Assembly: GCA_015698045.1 (NCBI GenBank)
Contig: BLAL01000011.1
Coordinates: 1,676,501 to 1,740,500 of the forward strand
Reading direction: 5' to 3'
Source: Rhizophagus clarus
Taxonomy: Eukaryota; Glomeromycota; Glomeromycetes; Glomerales; Glomeraceae
Length of the DNA: 64,000 nt
Below are positions 50,031 through 58,976 of this stretch, one piece after another (positions within the stretch are counted from its first letter, which is position 1; each line of letters begins with the position of its first letter). Position numbers and translations under genes: made by a program. The notes under the pieces are model-generated. The model saw only the letters and a program-made list of their open reading frames with translations. It ran no database searches and was not told the origin of the DNA.

Positions 50031-50268
50031 TTTACACACCCTAAAATTGGAGTCTCTGGCTGTTCAGGGTCGGGACGATGATTTTATGATTTTATATAAC
50101 ATAAATTATTTATGTGTTATAATCAAATTATGTGATATAATTTTTTTTAAAAAAAATCATATTATGTGATATTATTTAGGGAGTTTACGAAATTATTTGA
50201 ATTTATGTGTAATAAATTATTAAATTTTATTGTAAAAAATATTTTTTATTAAAAAACCATATTAAATT

Positions 50269-52060
50269 TTAAACACCATTAAAGTATAACATGCTCAATC
50301 TTTTAAGAGAATCAAGAGATAAATTTTGCCTGTCACTATCTAAAAGAGAATTATACATAGAAAAACTTCGTTCAACAGTACAACTGAAAATCGGCAACCA
50401 AATGTAATCCAAAGCAAGATTAGAAAGGATTGGCAATTGTGTTGCTTTGTTTAACCAATATTTATCCAATTCCACTTCGCCTATTAATTCGTTATTTAAT
50501 CCACAATAAATTCCCATTCTCGCAATAATTCATCTGATGGATTTTCAAATTCCTTAACTGCATTATATTGTCGAATGTTCTTTCGTAAAGCATCTTCAAA
50601 ATGAATAAATTTGGGATCAAAAACTTGACATGAAAAAAAGAGTGAACGAGCTGGATGGTTTGGAATATGTGCAGTAAATTTGGCATAAGCTACTTCAAAT
50701 ACCATTCGGAAAACGGAATAGATTTCATGTGTATTAAATCGATGCTGGATAATTAAGTTTTCCAAAGAAGGACCAAAGTCATTTGAATTTCTATAGGTTT
50801 CAATATAAGCAGTAAGTTGCTGAAGTCGTAATTCAGCAAAAGGAATAACAGGTTTTTTTATTTTCTGAAAAAAGTCAAGACATTGAATAAATTCAGAAGC
50901 ATAAAAAGAAATGAAATTAAGGTAAATTATGATAAGTCCTAATTCTTGTTCATTTTGCAAACAAGAATTAATAATTGCTAAAGTATTGTGCTTCTTATCA
51001 TTATCTAGTTCTGCTTTAAAAAAAGATGGCCAGTAAATAATATGATCTTTCGTATAGGATACCATCTGAAACCAAGAATTCCAACGTGTTTTGTTATATA
51101 GAGGAATTTTACAAGGAGATAAAATTCTATGCATTTTTAAATGAGTAATATATCAGCCTCTTCTTGCAGGAGAACTGACAAAAATTTCTTTAACTTTATC
51201 CAAAAAATCTTTTAGGATACGAAATTGAGGTAGTGTTCTCCATGTATCTCTATTAGTTTAATTTAATATTAAAGAGTTCAAATAATTTAACTGTTAATAT
51301 TATTTAAAAATTAATCAATTCATCATACATTGTAATTATAGAATATAGATACGAATTTTATTATTATTAATAGATAAGTAATAAGAAAAAAGAGGAATTA
51401 AAAATAAAAAAGCAGTTGGAATTCAATAAAGAAATTGTAATAAATTTCTAGTGAAATACAATAAAAAATACACATTAAACATACCCAATAAGATTAAAAA
51501 TATGCGCACAACACGGCGCATGAATCAAATTAGGCATCAATGGTGATAGGATTTCATGATAGCATTTTTTCATGTAGGCAGCAGAATCAGAGAGGAATAA
51601 ACGAGGTAAATTAAAAGGTATATTAAAGTGTGTAAGTGTTGTCATAAGAACTTGTCTTATTGTTGCATTGTTTACACGCTCAAGAAAATCAACTGAAACT
51701 AATTTAATTTCATTACGATAACAGAAAATAGTGTTGACAACACTTCGTGAACAATTATCAGTGGTTTCATCCATTATAATGGCTACTGGTTTTGAGTCAA
51801 AAAATGATTTAAGCAATTGGTATTGCTTATTAAAAACATTAGGTAAGTAAACTTGCCTAAGAGTGGGAGCTTGAGGAATAGAACCTCCATTTTTAATATG
51901 TTTTTTAAAAAATGGGAGTAGAGAATTTACTTTTTCAAGAGGTATGTCTGCTGCTGCAAACGCTTCTATAAAGTCTTCAATAAGTAATTTTTTCGTCTCA
52001 GAAAATGCTTGAGTGGAGGAAAAGGTAAGCTGTTGTGTTTTATTCTGAATATAGGATAAA
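50269..52060 (-). pseudogene. hAT transposase pseudogene
   Basis: Translation order: about 52060-51485 (FIEAFAAADIPLEKVNSLL, PVAIIMDETTDNCSRS, LFLSDSAAYMKKCYHEIL, PCCAHIFNLIG), a likely intron 51250-51484 (GTATGT donor, TAG acceptor), then 51249-50496 (DTWRTLPQFRILKDFL, KTRWNSWFQMVSY, LFFSCQVFDPKFI) and 50517-50269 with the C-terminal dimerisation region (LPILSNLALDYIWLPIFSC, VERSFSMYNSLL, LSMLYFNGV). The DETTD segment carries the first catalytic Asp. Broken by an in-frame TGA after SPARRG near 51165 and by a +1 frame change near 50500. The BED-finger N-terminus was not found. Whether it mobilised the nearby hAT miniature elements cannot be told. Confidence 0.85.
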
Positions 52061-52505
52061 ATGGGGTTCTGGGGTCAAATTTCCGTATAGGTATAATTAG
52101 TGTAAGCCTCTCCCAGCTTATTTCCCGATATACGAAATTTATGTAATCGTTTTTAACCCCAAATTTATTTTCAAGACCAGGAAACATATCGAAATACGAT
52201 ATTGAATTTAAGTTTTAAATCAGGCTGGGGCACAAATTTTGTTAACATATCCTTTTATCCATTTTTTTAGTTTTCAAGTTAAAGGAGATAACCATCTTTG
52301 TTAACGCGCTGGCCTGATTTTAATTCCAAATAATATAACAAAAAAAGTATGCGATATTGCTTGGCTTTAAAAAAAGGCCAAGAGCACCGAGGACCAAAGT
52401 GTCTGAGTGTGCTCGCAGGCCGCAAATGCAAGCTCATTTTGCATATCAGATTTTATGTTATCCTAGAATTAATTTTAAAGCTGATTCATTAACATAAACA
52501 AATCC

Positions 52506-52542
52506 AGGATAAGTCTCACCTCAAAGAGGTGAGACTTATCCT
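52506..52542. repeat. Perfect 17-bp hairpin
   Basis: AGGATAAGTCTCACCTC, a 3-base loop AAA, then GAGGTGAGACTTATCCT. No U-run follows, so it is not a bacterial-type terminator. It lies just outside the first recognisable part of the Polinton-like element and may be near or at that element's outer end. Confidence 0.85.
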
Positions 52543-52747
52543 GTCCGGTATCCAAATTCTTGATTAAAAAAAAAATTGAGTCTATTATAGTATACTATTA
52601 TTTTCTTGATATACAGGAAACCATTCTAAAGTCAATTCATTTAAAAATTCATTAAGAAAAATAAATCTCATCTCTGAGTGACCATATTTATATCGCACCT
52701 CAAAGTATAACCTTTTCATTATATTGATCATATATCAAGGCCTTATC

Positions 52748-52975
52748 TCAAAGAATATTCACATAACGAATCTGATAATTGCTCTTATTACAATAGCTAC
52801 ATAAGTCATTATCAATCCCTGGAGGTTTATTTATCTTTGTAGGTCTACCACATACTCTGCATGGTAGGCGCAACATAGCTTTGCAATGTAAATGACATCC
52901 TTCAGGTTTATCACAACCATTACCACAAATTTCACCAGTATTTTTAAGATGATAACAAACAAATTTTGCCTTCAT
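52748..52975 (-). CDS. Small cysteine-rich protein, 75 aa, at the element's left end
   Basis: ATG at 52975, stop at 52748. Ten cysteines and three histidines in CxxC-like and zinc-ribbon-like spacing (ICGNGCDKPEGCHLHC, LPCRVCGRPTK, LCSYCNKSNY) suggest one or two zinc-binding units. The C-terminal half lies in the terminal inverted repeat, so the same residues are encoded at the right end. No family recognised; a DNA- or protein-binding accessory role is only a guess. Confidence 0.5.
   Translation of the reverse strand: MKAKFVCYHLKNTGEICGNGCDKPEGCHLHCKAMLRLPCRVCGRPTKINKPPGIDNDLCSYCNKSNYQIRYVNIL
52761..52879 (+). repeat. Left terminal inverted repeat (inner part)
   Basis: 119 bases identical, in inverse, to 63882-64000; the match stops at 52879/63882. 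The outer limit on the left cannot be set because the partner runs off the window. Confidence 0.95.
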
Positions 52976-53049
52976 TTCTTCTAGATGAATAAATAATTTT
53001 AATTGAAAAAATCTTTACACAATATAGTAAAACATATACTAATTATACA

Positions 53050-53433
53050 ATGAGTACACAAAATCAATTAGCAGATACCAAGCCTACATATCAAGAAATT
53101 GAACAGGTATTAATAAATGTAGTCAAGGCAGGCATCTACTATAGAAAACCAAAAGATGGTAAATTCATGCAATCATACAAAGAGCGAATTAAAAAATTAC
53201 GCCAGGCAGAAGATCCCCAAGAATATGTTCTCAAACTAGCCATGACCATATTTCCTAATGAAGCCAAATATCATAAAGTCAAAGATGACTACAAAGAATT
53301 CTACGGGAAGGATCCAAAGATTCTTAATACCATTATGGAACTATATAAATTATACTATAAATTAGCCAAGGATTATTTTATTACCGATAAACAAGTTGAT
53401 GAAGAGACAGAAGACTTCTTATCATCACTTTAG
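53050..53433 (+). CDS. Unidentified 127-aa protein of the Polinton-like element
   Basis: An intact ATG-to-stop ORF with normal composition, lysine- and tyrosine-rich and predicted mostly helical (for example YKERIKKLRQAEDPQEYVLK and ILNTIMELYKLYYKLAKDY). It sits 75 bases from the divergent Cys-rich ORF and faces the integrase tail-to-tail, 20 bases from the integrase stop. It is the only apparently undamaged ORF of usual length in the element. No domain recognised. Confidence 0.6.
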   Translation: MSTQNQLADTKPTYQEIEQVLINVVKAGIYYRKPKDGKFMQSYKERIKKLRQAEDPQEYVLKLAMTIFPNEAKYHKVKDDYKEFYGKDPKILNTIMELYKLYYKLAKDYFITDKQVDEETEDFLSSL

Positions 53434-53452
53434 AGATTTAATTCGTGAGCAC

Positions 53453-54644
53453 TCACTGGGAAGGCAATTCAGTATCAAGAGGAATAATCATTAACTCTTC
53501 TCGCACAAAAGATCTTTCAGGATGTTTGACTACATAATCATCATCATCAGTTAGTCCAAAGGAAACTTCTTCCAGCTAGTACAAGATCGGCTGATTTTTT
53601 TGCATTATAGATTCCCAGATATGATAAATATGTGGAGACCAATTCAAGTCACCAGCATGACGCCTCCCATCCTCTAAATCAATAGAATACAACAAATATT
53701 TTACTAATACATCACTAAAAAGCTTTTCCTCATCAAAGCCTATAGGACCATCCCGAAGGTAAGAAGACTTAGCAAAGACCTCTTTTTCCTTTATTGCATC
53801 AACAGGAGAAATACCAAGCTGACGTGTGATAGAATTATTAATGTCCTCAACAACTATCGGCAAATTCTTTACCCAAGCCCTGGATCGTCTATCTAAAATC
53901 AAGAGATCAGAAGCATCCTGGGAAGGAAATAGCTTTTCAACTAAGGTGCGATTATACCTTTCAACAATACCCATAGTATGCTTAGATTTGGCCTTCTGAA
54001 TTTTCACGTCATGCTCTTTCATTAATTTCTCACAATCACCTTTAAACTCTGATCCTCTATCAGTAATTAATAATTTTGGCCAGACCAAAGGACATTCAGG
54101 ATCATCATAGATTTTCTCAAGTGAACGAGCAATAGTAGCAGAAGTTAAGATTCCCTGCCTATCCTTAACACTATATGTACCAATAGGGATAGAGGCTTTA
54201 TATCTCGAAGCCACATCAATCATATTAAGGCAAAAAAGATAAGTAATCTGACCTACTTTGTCATAACTCATAAGGCATGTAGAGAACATCCGCCTGGTGG
54301 ACTTCATTGGGAATAGTAACAGAGCAAAAACTTGCACGAGGGATATATTTAGGACGAGACTTATGTATTTGGTGTATAGCTTGTCTCCCAAGCCAGTCCT
54401 CCACTTCGTCTAAACTAAAATCATATCCAGCTTTAAGAGAAGCTTCATGTAATTTTTTAGCATTTTGATAATAACCAATAGGCTGATAATAAATCTTTTT
54501 CAAAGCAATAGAAATATCAAGATTTCGAGCCTCACCAGAATCTATAGAAATAATAGGTAATAATGGGAGTTGAACAGACATATCTTGAACAACTAAACAG
54601 CAACTTTGATCTAGGGATAAAGTTAGTACAAAAGAAATCCGCAA
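53453..54644 (-). pseudogene. Retroviral-type integrase (rve, DDE) of the Polinton-like element
   Basis: The N-terminal part (LKKIYYQPIGYYQNAKKL, DEVEDWLGRQAIHQIHKSRP) resembles a zinc-free integrase N-domain. Catalytic DDE triad: Asp in HQADVLYMPY (about 54280), Asp in LITDRGSEFKGD (about 54055) and Glu in MGIVERYNRTL (about 53960). The tail after HAGDLNWSPHIYHIWES may be chromodomain-like. Two breaks: a 7-base tandem duplication at about 54261-54275 shifts the frame right after the first Asp, and a TAG at 53576 replaces an expected Trp before LEEVSFGLTDDDDYV; the frame then stays open to the natural-looking stop at 53453. In Polintons this enzyme inserts the element. It is divergent from the Gag-like gene, and their 5' ends meet at about 54610-54644. 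Confidence 0.85.
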
Positions 54645-56572
54645 ACTTGAAGAGGAAATTAAAGCCTATGAGCGATATATTTCTCATCTTGAAAAGAATA
54701 TACAATCTTATGATGATGAAGTTAATCAGTTAAAGGATAAATGTAAGGTTATTCTAAGTGAACTTAAAAAATGTCAGGATCACCTGGAGCTAAAAGAGGA
54801 GGCATTAGTTATTCAAGATAATCGAATTATCCAGCTAGAAGACACAATAGATAAACTTAAATCTCGTATACAAGAATTATCTAAATCTAGTAATAAACAT
54901 TCTAAAGAAGAAGAACGACCAGAGAAAGAAAATATGGCCATACCTAATATTTTAATAAATATTGCTACAGCACTAGATCGGGTAGAGGCATATATTGATG
55001 GAGATACATCATTTAACCCTAAAAATACATTAAATGGTATACGAATTTCATTAACAACTGTTCGTGAACTTATGCAAAGACATGCTCAAGATGCTATTAA
55101 CATGCAAGGTCAGCTTATTACTGCTCATGGTCTGCTTAATAATACCTATGGTCAGATAAATAACCTTATAAATAATATGGCAAATGTTAGAAATGAATGT
55201 CTTCGAAGAGCTCAGCTACTGACTTTGGCATATAATAATGAGGCAAATGAGCATCGACGTTGGTGGCAAATAGCTCAAGATAGGCAAATTAATGGTCAAA
55301 GAATAGCCTTAAGAAAACAAAACTGAATAAATGTATTAGTAGGAGAAAAAACCATCCTTCAGCTAATAAATCAGAGACGCAAAGCTGAGGCAGACTTGGC
55401 AGAATTCAATTGAGCATGGGTATTTAATAGATACCAAAAATGGAAGGGTAGGGAATTAAATTCACGACAAATTATTTTGAATTTACAAAATAATCCTCCA
55501 GGAAACATGGCTACAATACAAGATGTCATGCATACATTATCACCATTATTTGCACAATTACCCAATTATGATGGATAGGAACTACCAGACGTATATTATC
55601 AAAAGCTTAGAAATATAAATGAGATGGCACGTCCCTTAGCCGTTACTGCTTTTAATGCCGCTGCAAGATGTCAAGTTATGATAAATAAGATGACAGGTAG
55701 GTTTGCACCTGTTCCTGCCAATGATCCTTATGCAGCAGGTAATCTAGCTATTAATACTGAACCTCTTTTTCTAAATTGGTTGCGTGAAAAATATAGAGAA
55801 GTTATGGTAGGGACTAACCGAAGTGCTATATTTGCTTTTGTTAATGAAAAGTTTTTAGAAACAGATACTCCAGATAGTTATGAAAAACGAATCAAACCAC
55901 TAGTACAAGCAATGCCAGATGCTGATGCCTTACCTTATCTATTTAATCAATTGCCTTCTGATTTAGAAATGAGAGTTAGAATTGCTAATCCTGCTACAGT
56001 CATTGCATTTTTTACAGACTTGCGTAATATATGGCATGAAAGTGCAGGCAAAAGAATACAAGCTCATACAATAGCTCCAGTTAATTATATAGCTTAACCA
56101 CAAAAAGATGATTTTAAAATTCGTCTAGCAAGAGATTTAGCATATACAGGAATAGGAACAGATGATGCAACATTAGAAAATTTTATTTATGAAGAACTTA
56201 AAAAGAGATTAGGAGGTCAAACAGCTCAAGTTAGAAAAAGTCCCTTTACACCTAGAAGTGCATATGCCACGAAGAAAGTTGTTAGAAAGGTAATGCCAAA
56301 AGCATCTGCAAAGCAAACCTGACATTGTTCAGCATGTGGAAGGGCTGGTCATACAAAAATTAATTGTCCTAGACTTAAGCGGACTAAAAAAGTTAATTAT
56401 GTATATCAAAATAAGGAAGAAGATCCTAAAGACTCTGAAGAAGAATACATAGAAGAATATATGGAGGATTCTGAAGAAGAGGAAGTAGAAGAAGATGACG
56501 AATATATTGATGCTGATGAATCCCGAAACTGCTATGCTGTAAAAAAAAAGTGGTACGAAGTGAAGTACCAAT
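54610..56572 (+). pseudogene. Gag-like capsid protein with coiled coil and CCHC zinc knuckle
   Basis: One frame of about 650 codons with five nonsense codons (TGA 55324, TGA 55411, TAG 55576, TAA 56095, TGA 56320). Order: a coiled coil (EIRKLEEEIKAYERYISHL) at 54630-54900; MAIPNILINIATALDRVEA from 54934; a capsid-like helical region (LFAQLPNYDG, LPDVYYQKLRNINE, LFLNWLREKYREVM, YLFNQLPSDLEM) at 55540-56060; a basic linker; a perfect C-x2-C-x4-H-x4-C knuckle (CSACGRAGHTKINC) at 56326-56367; and an acidic tail. The layout is that of Ty3-type Gag. No ATG precedes the coiled coil, so the start is lost or upstream. Gag packages nucleic acid in retroelements; its role beside PolB is inferred. Confidence 0.75.
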
Positions 56573-57484
56573 AAAAAAGAGTACCAAGAAGTCCCCTACT
56601 TCCAAATCTCATACTAGCAATATAGACACAGCTGCAAATTATATGTTTCAAATAGCCTTAAAATCTTCAATAGTATCATTAGTCCCTCATTGTCCTAGAG
56701 AGATTCTTATAGAAATTTCGAAATTTATTAATATGATATTTCCCAAAATAAAAGACCATTGCTTGAATACTAGTATGCCAAATAATACGGTAAAAAGAAG
56801 GGAATCAGCATGGAGAATTGTTGCAAGTAAATTCAAAGACATCTTATTTCCACTATTGCAGGCAGTAAATAGTGAGCAGAAGCCTCTTTTACAAGTTCCC
56901 GATAATGAATCTAAAATTAAGAAAATTAATACTGCTTCTTCTAGCTATGTTATACCAGAAAGCATTCGGTTAGATCATGCTATTAAGGCTTATGCATCGG
57001 CTCAAAAAAAAATAGTCACATATATTGGCCAAAGCCCTTAGAGATAAATTTTTTACAAATAAAGGATGCTGACGATGTTGCGACCATCTCCTGTAAGGTG
57101 GGGAGCGTGACTATACCATATGCAATGATTGATAATGGATCAGACTCGTCAATAGTCGCAGAAAATGTTGCAAAGCATTTGGGTCTAAAAATAGATAAGA
57201 AAAAGATTCATAGACTTAATGGAGTTGCAAGTAAGTCCCATTCTCTTGGTACAGTTAATAGTGTTCCTGTAACTATTGAGGATGGAGAAAATAGAGACAC
57301 CATTTCAGATGAATTCTCTGTCGTTCCTACAGAATATGATGATAATGGAAAAGAACTATCCCTATTTATTCTTGGAACTCAATGGCAGTATCGTGCAGGA
57401 TGGGAACCCTTAGTAAAGGGGGAATTCAAGGCAATTCAAAATGGGAAGACTATTACCATTCCCCTATCTGTTCACAAACCTTAG
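56550..57484 (+). pseudogene. Retropepsin-like aspartic protease of the Polinton-like element
   Basis: The Gag frame passes through an A9 tract (56541-56549) and the downstream protein is open one base back (VPIKKSTKKSPTS onward, to 57041). A second A9 tract (57004-57012) is followed by another change of the same kind into the frame holding EINFLQIKDADDVATISCKV and the active site (AMIDNGSDSSIV, 57118-57153; D-N-G in place of the usual D-[ST]-G), then VNSVPVTIEDG and the flap-distal part FILGTQWQYRAGWEPL, with a stop at 57482. A protease next to Gag normally matures the capsid. The altered DNG triad may reduce activity, or may be a mutation of this copy. Confidence 0.75.
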
Positions 57485-57747
57485 CGTAATGTTTTTACTG
57501 TAGGAAAAGAGCCAGAACCTGTAAAAAAAAACTAGCAGACCGTACATGCATGCATTGTGGTAAAGAATTCTATTTTCCCTGTAGGTTAAAACAGCATTAT
57601 AAAACAGTTAAGTGTTCAGACAGTGTTTCATCACAGATCGGACAGTGTTCTGACAGTGTTTCAGACAGTGTTTCATCACAGATCGAACAATGTTCAGACA
57701 GCAATCAGAAAAAAAATACAGTGCCTATTCGGCTATTTTTGGTATAA
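57485..57747 (+). pseudogene. C2H2 zinc-finger tail of the Gag-Pro region
   Basis: After a third A9 tract (57522-57530) a frame one base back opens with LADRTCMHCGKEFYFPCRLK, then QHYKTVKC and an imperfect repeat of CSDSVSSQI, and stops at 57747. The finger closely parallels the one at the N-terminus of the element's polymerase gene (CVCCGYKFTRPAKLRQHY). The DNA over 57608-57700 is a short direct repeat (CAGACAGTGTTTCATCACAG). Probably the C-terminal part of the same polyprotein. Confidence 0.6.
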
Positions 57748-57890
57748 TATAGCCTTTTGAAGTTCTTGAATGAGATTCCATTTGCCAAGAAAAATTTTTT
57801 TTTAATATATTATACAAAAATAAATACAAATGTTTGGGACTTTGCCCATGATACATAACGTCTAGGTCTATCGCACTACACGATACAAAA

Positions 57891-58183
57891 TTATTCTTGC
57901 AACGGATGAATAACGATATGATAATGCTCTAATCGATGTTGTGTATTAAAAAAAGAGGAAACCAAGTCTTGCGGTTGCATACGCATCTCATCAGGAGTTT
58001 GAAAAAGTTTTAAGCGAACACTATTAAATGGTGCCCGCAATGTGTTTTGAATTGCGACTTCAAGTACGCTAACTGTTTGATTCTTGTTAACTGTAACGAC
58101 TGGGATAACTTCACTGAGTTGAAGACCATGAAGTGGACCAATAGGAACAATAATACAGTTAAGAGTGATTTCGTTTGTGCTTT
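57891..58183 (-). pseudogene. Crinkler (CRN)-like N-terminal fragment, uncertain
   Basis: Open minus-strand frame without ATG: TLNCIIVPIGPLHGLQLSEV, IPVVTVNKNQTVSVLEVAI, NSVRLKLFQTPDEMRMQ and LEHYHIVIHPLQE. The pattern resembles the ubiquitin-like N-terminal domain of CRN-type proteins that are numerous in some fungi and oomycetes. No C-terminal effector domain follows, and stops surround it. It may be a gene fragment carried by the element. The assignment rests on pattern memory and should be treated as tentative. Confidence 0.3.
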
Positions 58184-58645
58184 CCTAAATACAATGTTTA
58201 TAGTGAGGAAAAGCTTTGCTCGCATGAAAGCACGTCTTTTAATATATACGTACCATAATTTTATGCAGGAAGGTTGACTCAACTTCTACCTGTATTTTCG
58301 CACTTTATATTTGTTTCTGGGCTCGTGGAATAATAAAAAGCCAGCAGGTATATGATTAACATTGTCGTCTGATGCCAAGAGTTCTATAAAGCGTATGGAA
58401 ACGAAATCATCATACCTTTTCACATGGAGATCTACTTTGCAAGACATATAGTTGGCTTACGCCTGACGATCTCGAAATTGTGACTCCCTCAGCCCTCCAT
58501 AACATATGGTTTTAACGTTATTATTTACTTATATGGTAGGCCCTGTGTTGCAACTAGACATGTTTGTTTGGGGAAAAAATTTATTTTGTCGCACAATTTG
58601 GCCAAAGGCGCAGTGCATGGCTCAGCAATTCTTCCAAGATGATGA

Positions 58646-58920
58646 TCATTTCTCCAGACTAGCATTAATTGAACTGCTTGGAAAACTGGAATCGGAAATA
58701 TCAAACATTTTATTCACATCGCTTTTAAACAATTTTACAAGGTTTTCTAGTCTCTCCAAATTTTTCTCAAATACTTTGGTTAGCTCCTCCAGATCGCTAG
58801 GTAAATTATTGGATAAATCTTTTTTACTTGGTCCCTCTGGGATCCTTTTGGCTTGGCGATCGCTTTCCATTCTTACCTTCGGTACTGCAGAAGTTAGTCT
58901 AATTAATGGGAAGAAAAAAT
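58646..58920 (-). pseudogene. Unidentified coiled-coil fragment
   Basis: Minus-strand frame: VPKVRMESDRQAKRIPEGPS, then a helical stretch LEELTKVFEKNLERLENLVK and a stop after SSINASLEK; beyond the stop the same frame continues with further stops. The antisense plus ORF (58506-58922) is taken as a shadow. Function unknown; the location between the CRN-like fragment and the polymerase tail suggests cargo or an accessory gene. Confidence 0.3.
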
Positions 58921-58976
58921 AATATAATAATGTATGTGATCTGACTACACATCACTATTTAGCTTATGCCTGAAGG

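Larger units (their letters stand above)
47565..50083 (-). mobile_element. LINE-like insertion carrying only ORF1 (copy C), split by a hAT-type element
   Basis: Minus-strand element ending in poly(A) (plus-strand poly-T at about 47565-47576). It belongs to a sister subfamily of copies A and B: ORF1 aligns in layout but the 3' untranslated region differs apart from a shared AAACGTATGCA-like end. The 5' end stops near 50083 inside ORF1, so it is 5'-truncated. A clear target duplication was not found. Without the 989-bp nested element it is about 1.5 kb. Confidence 0.7.

Noticed and set aside
50068..50090. CAGGGTCGGGAC as a hAT terminus
   Set aside because: The bases continue the LINE ORF1 coding frame and no inverse partner was found beyond the hAT pseudogene.
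58506..58922. 138-codon plus ORF
   Set aside because: Opposite strand to a coiled-coil coding frame; composition typical of a shadow.
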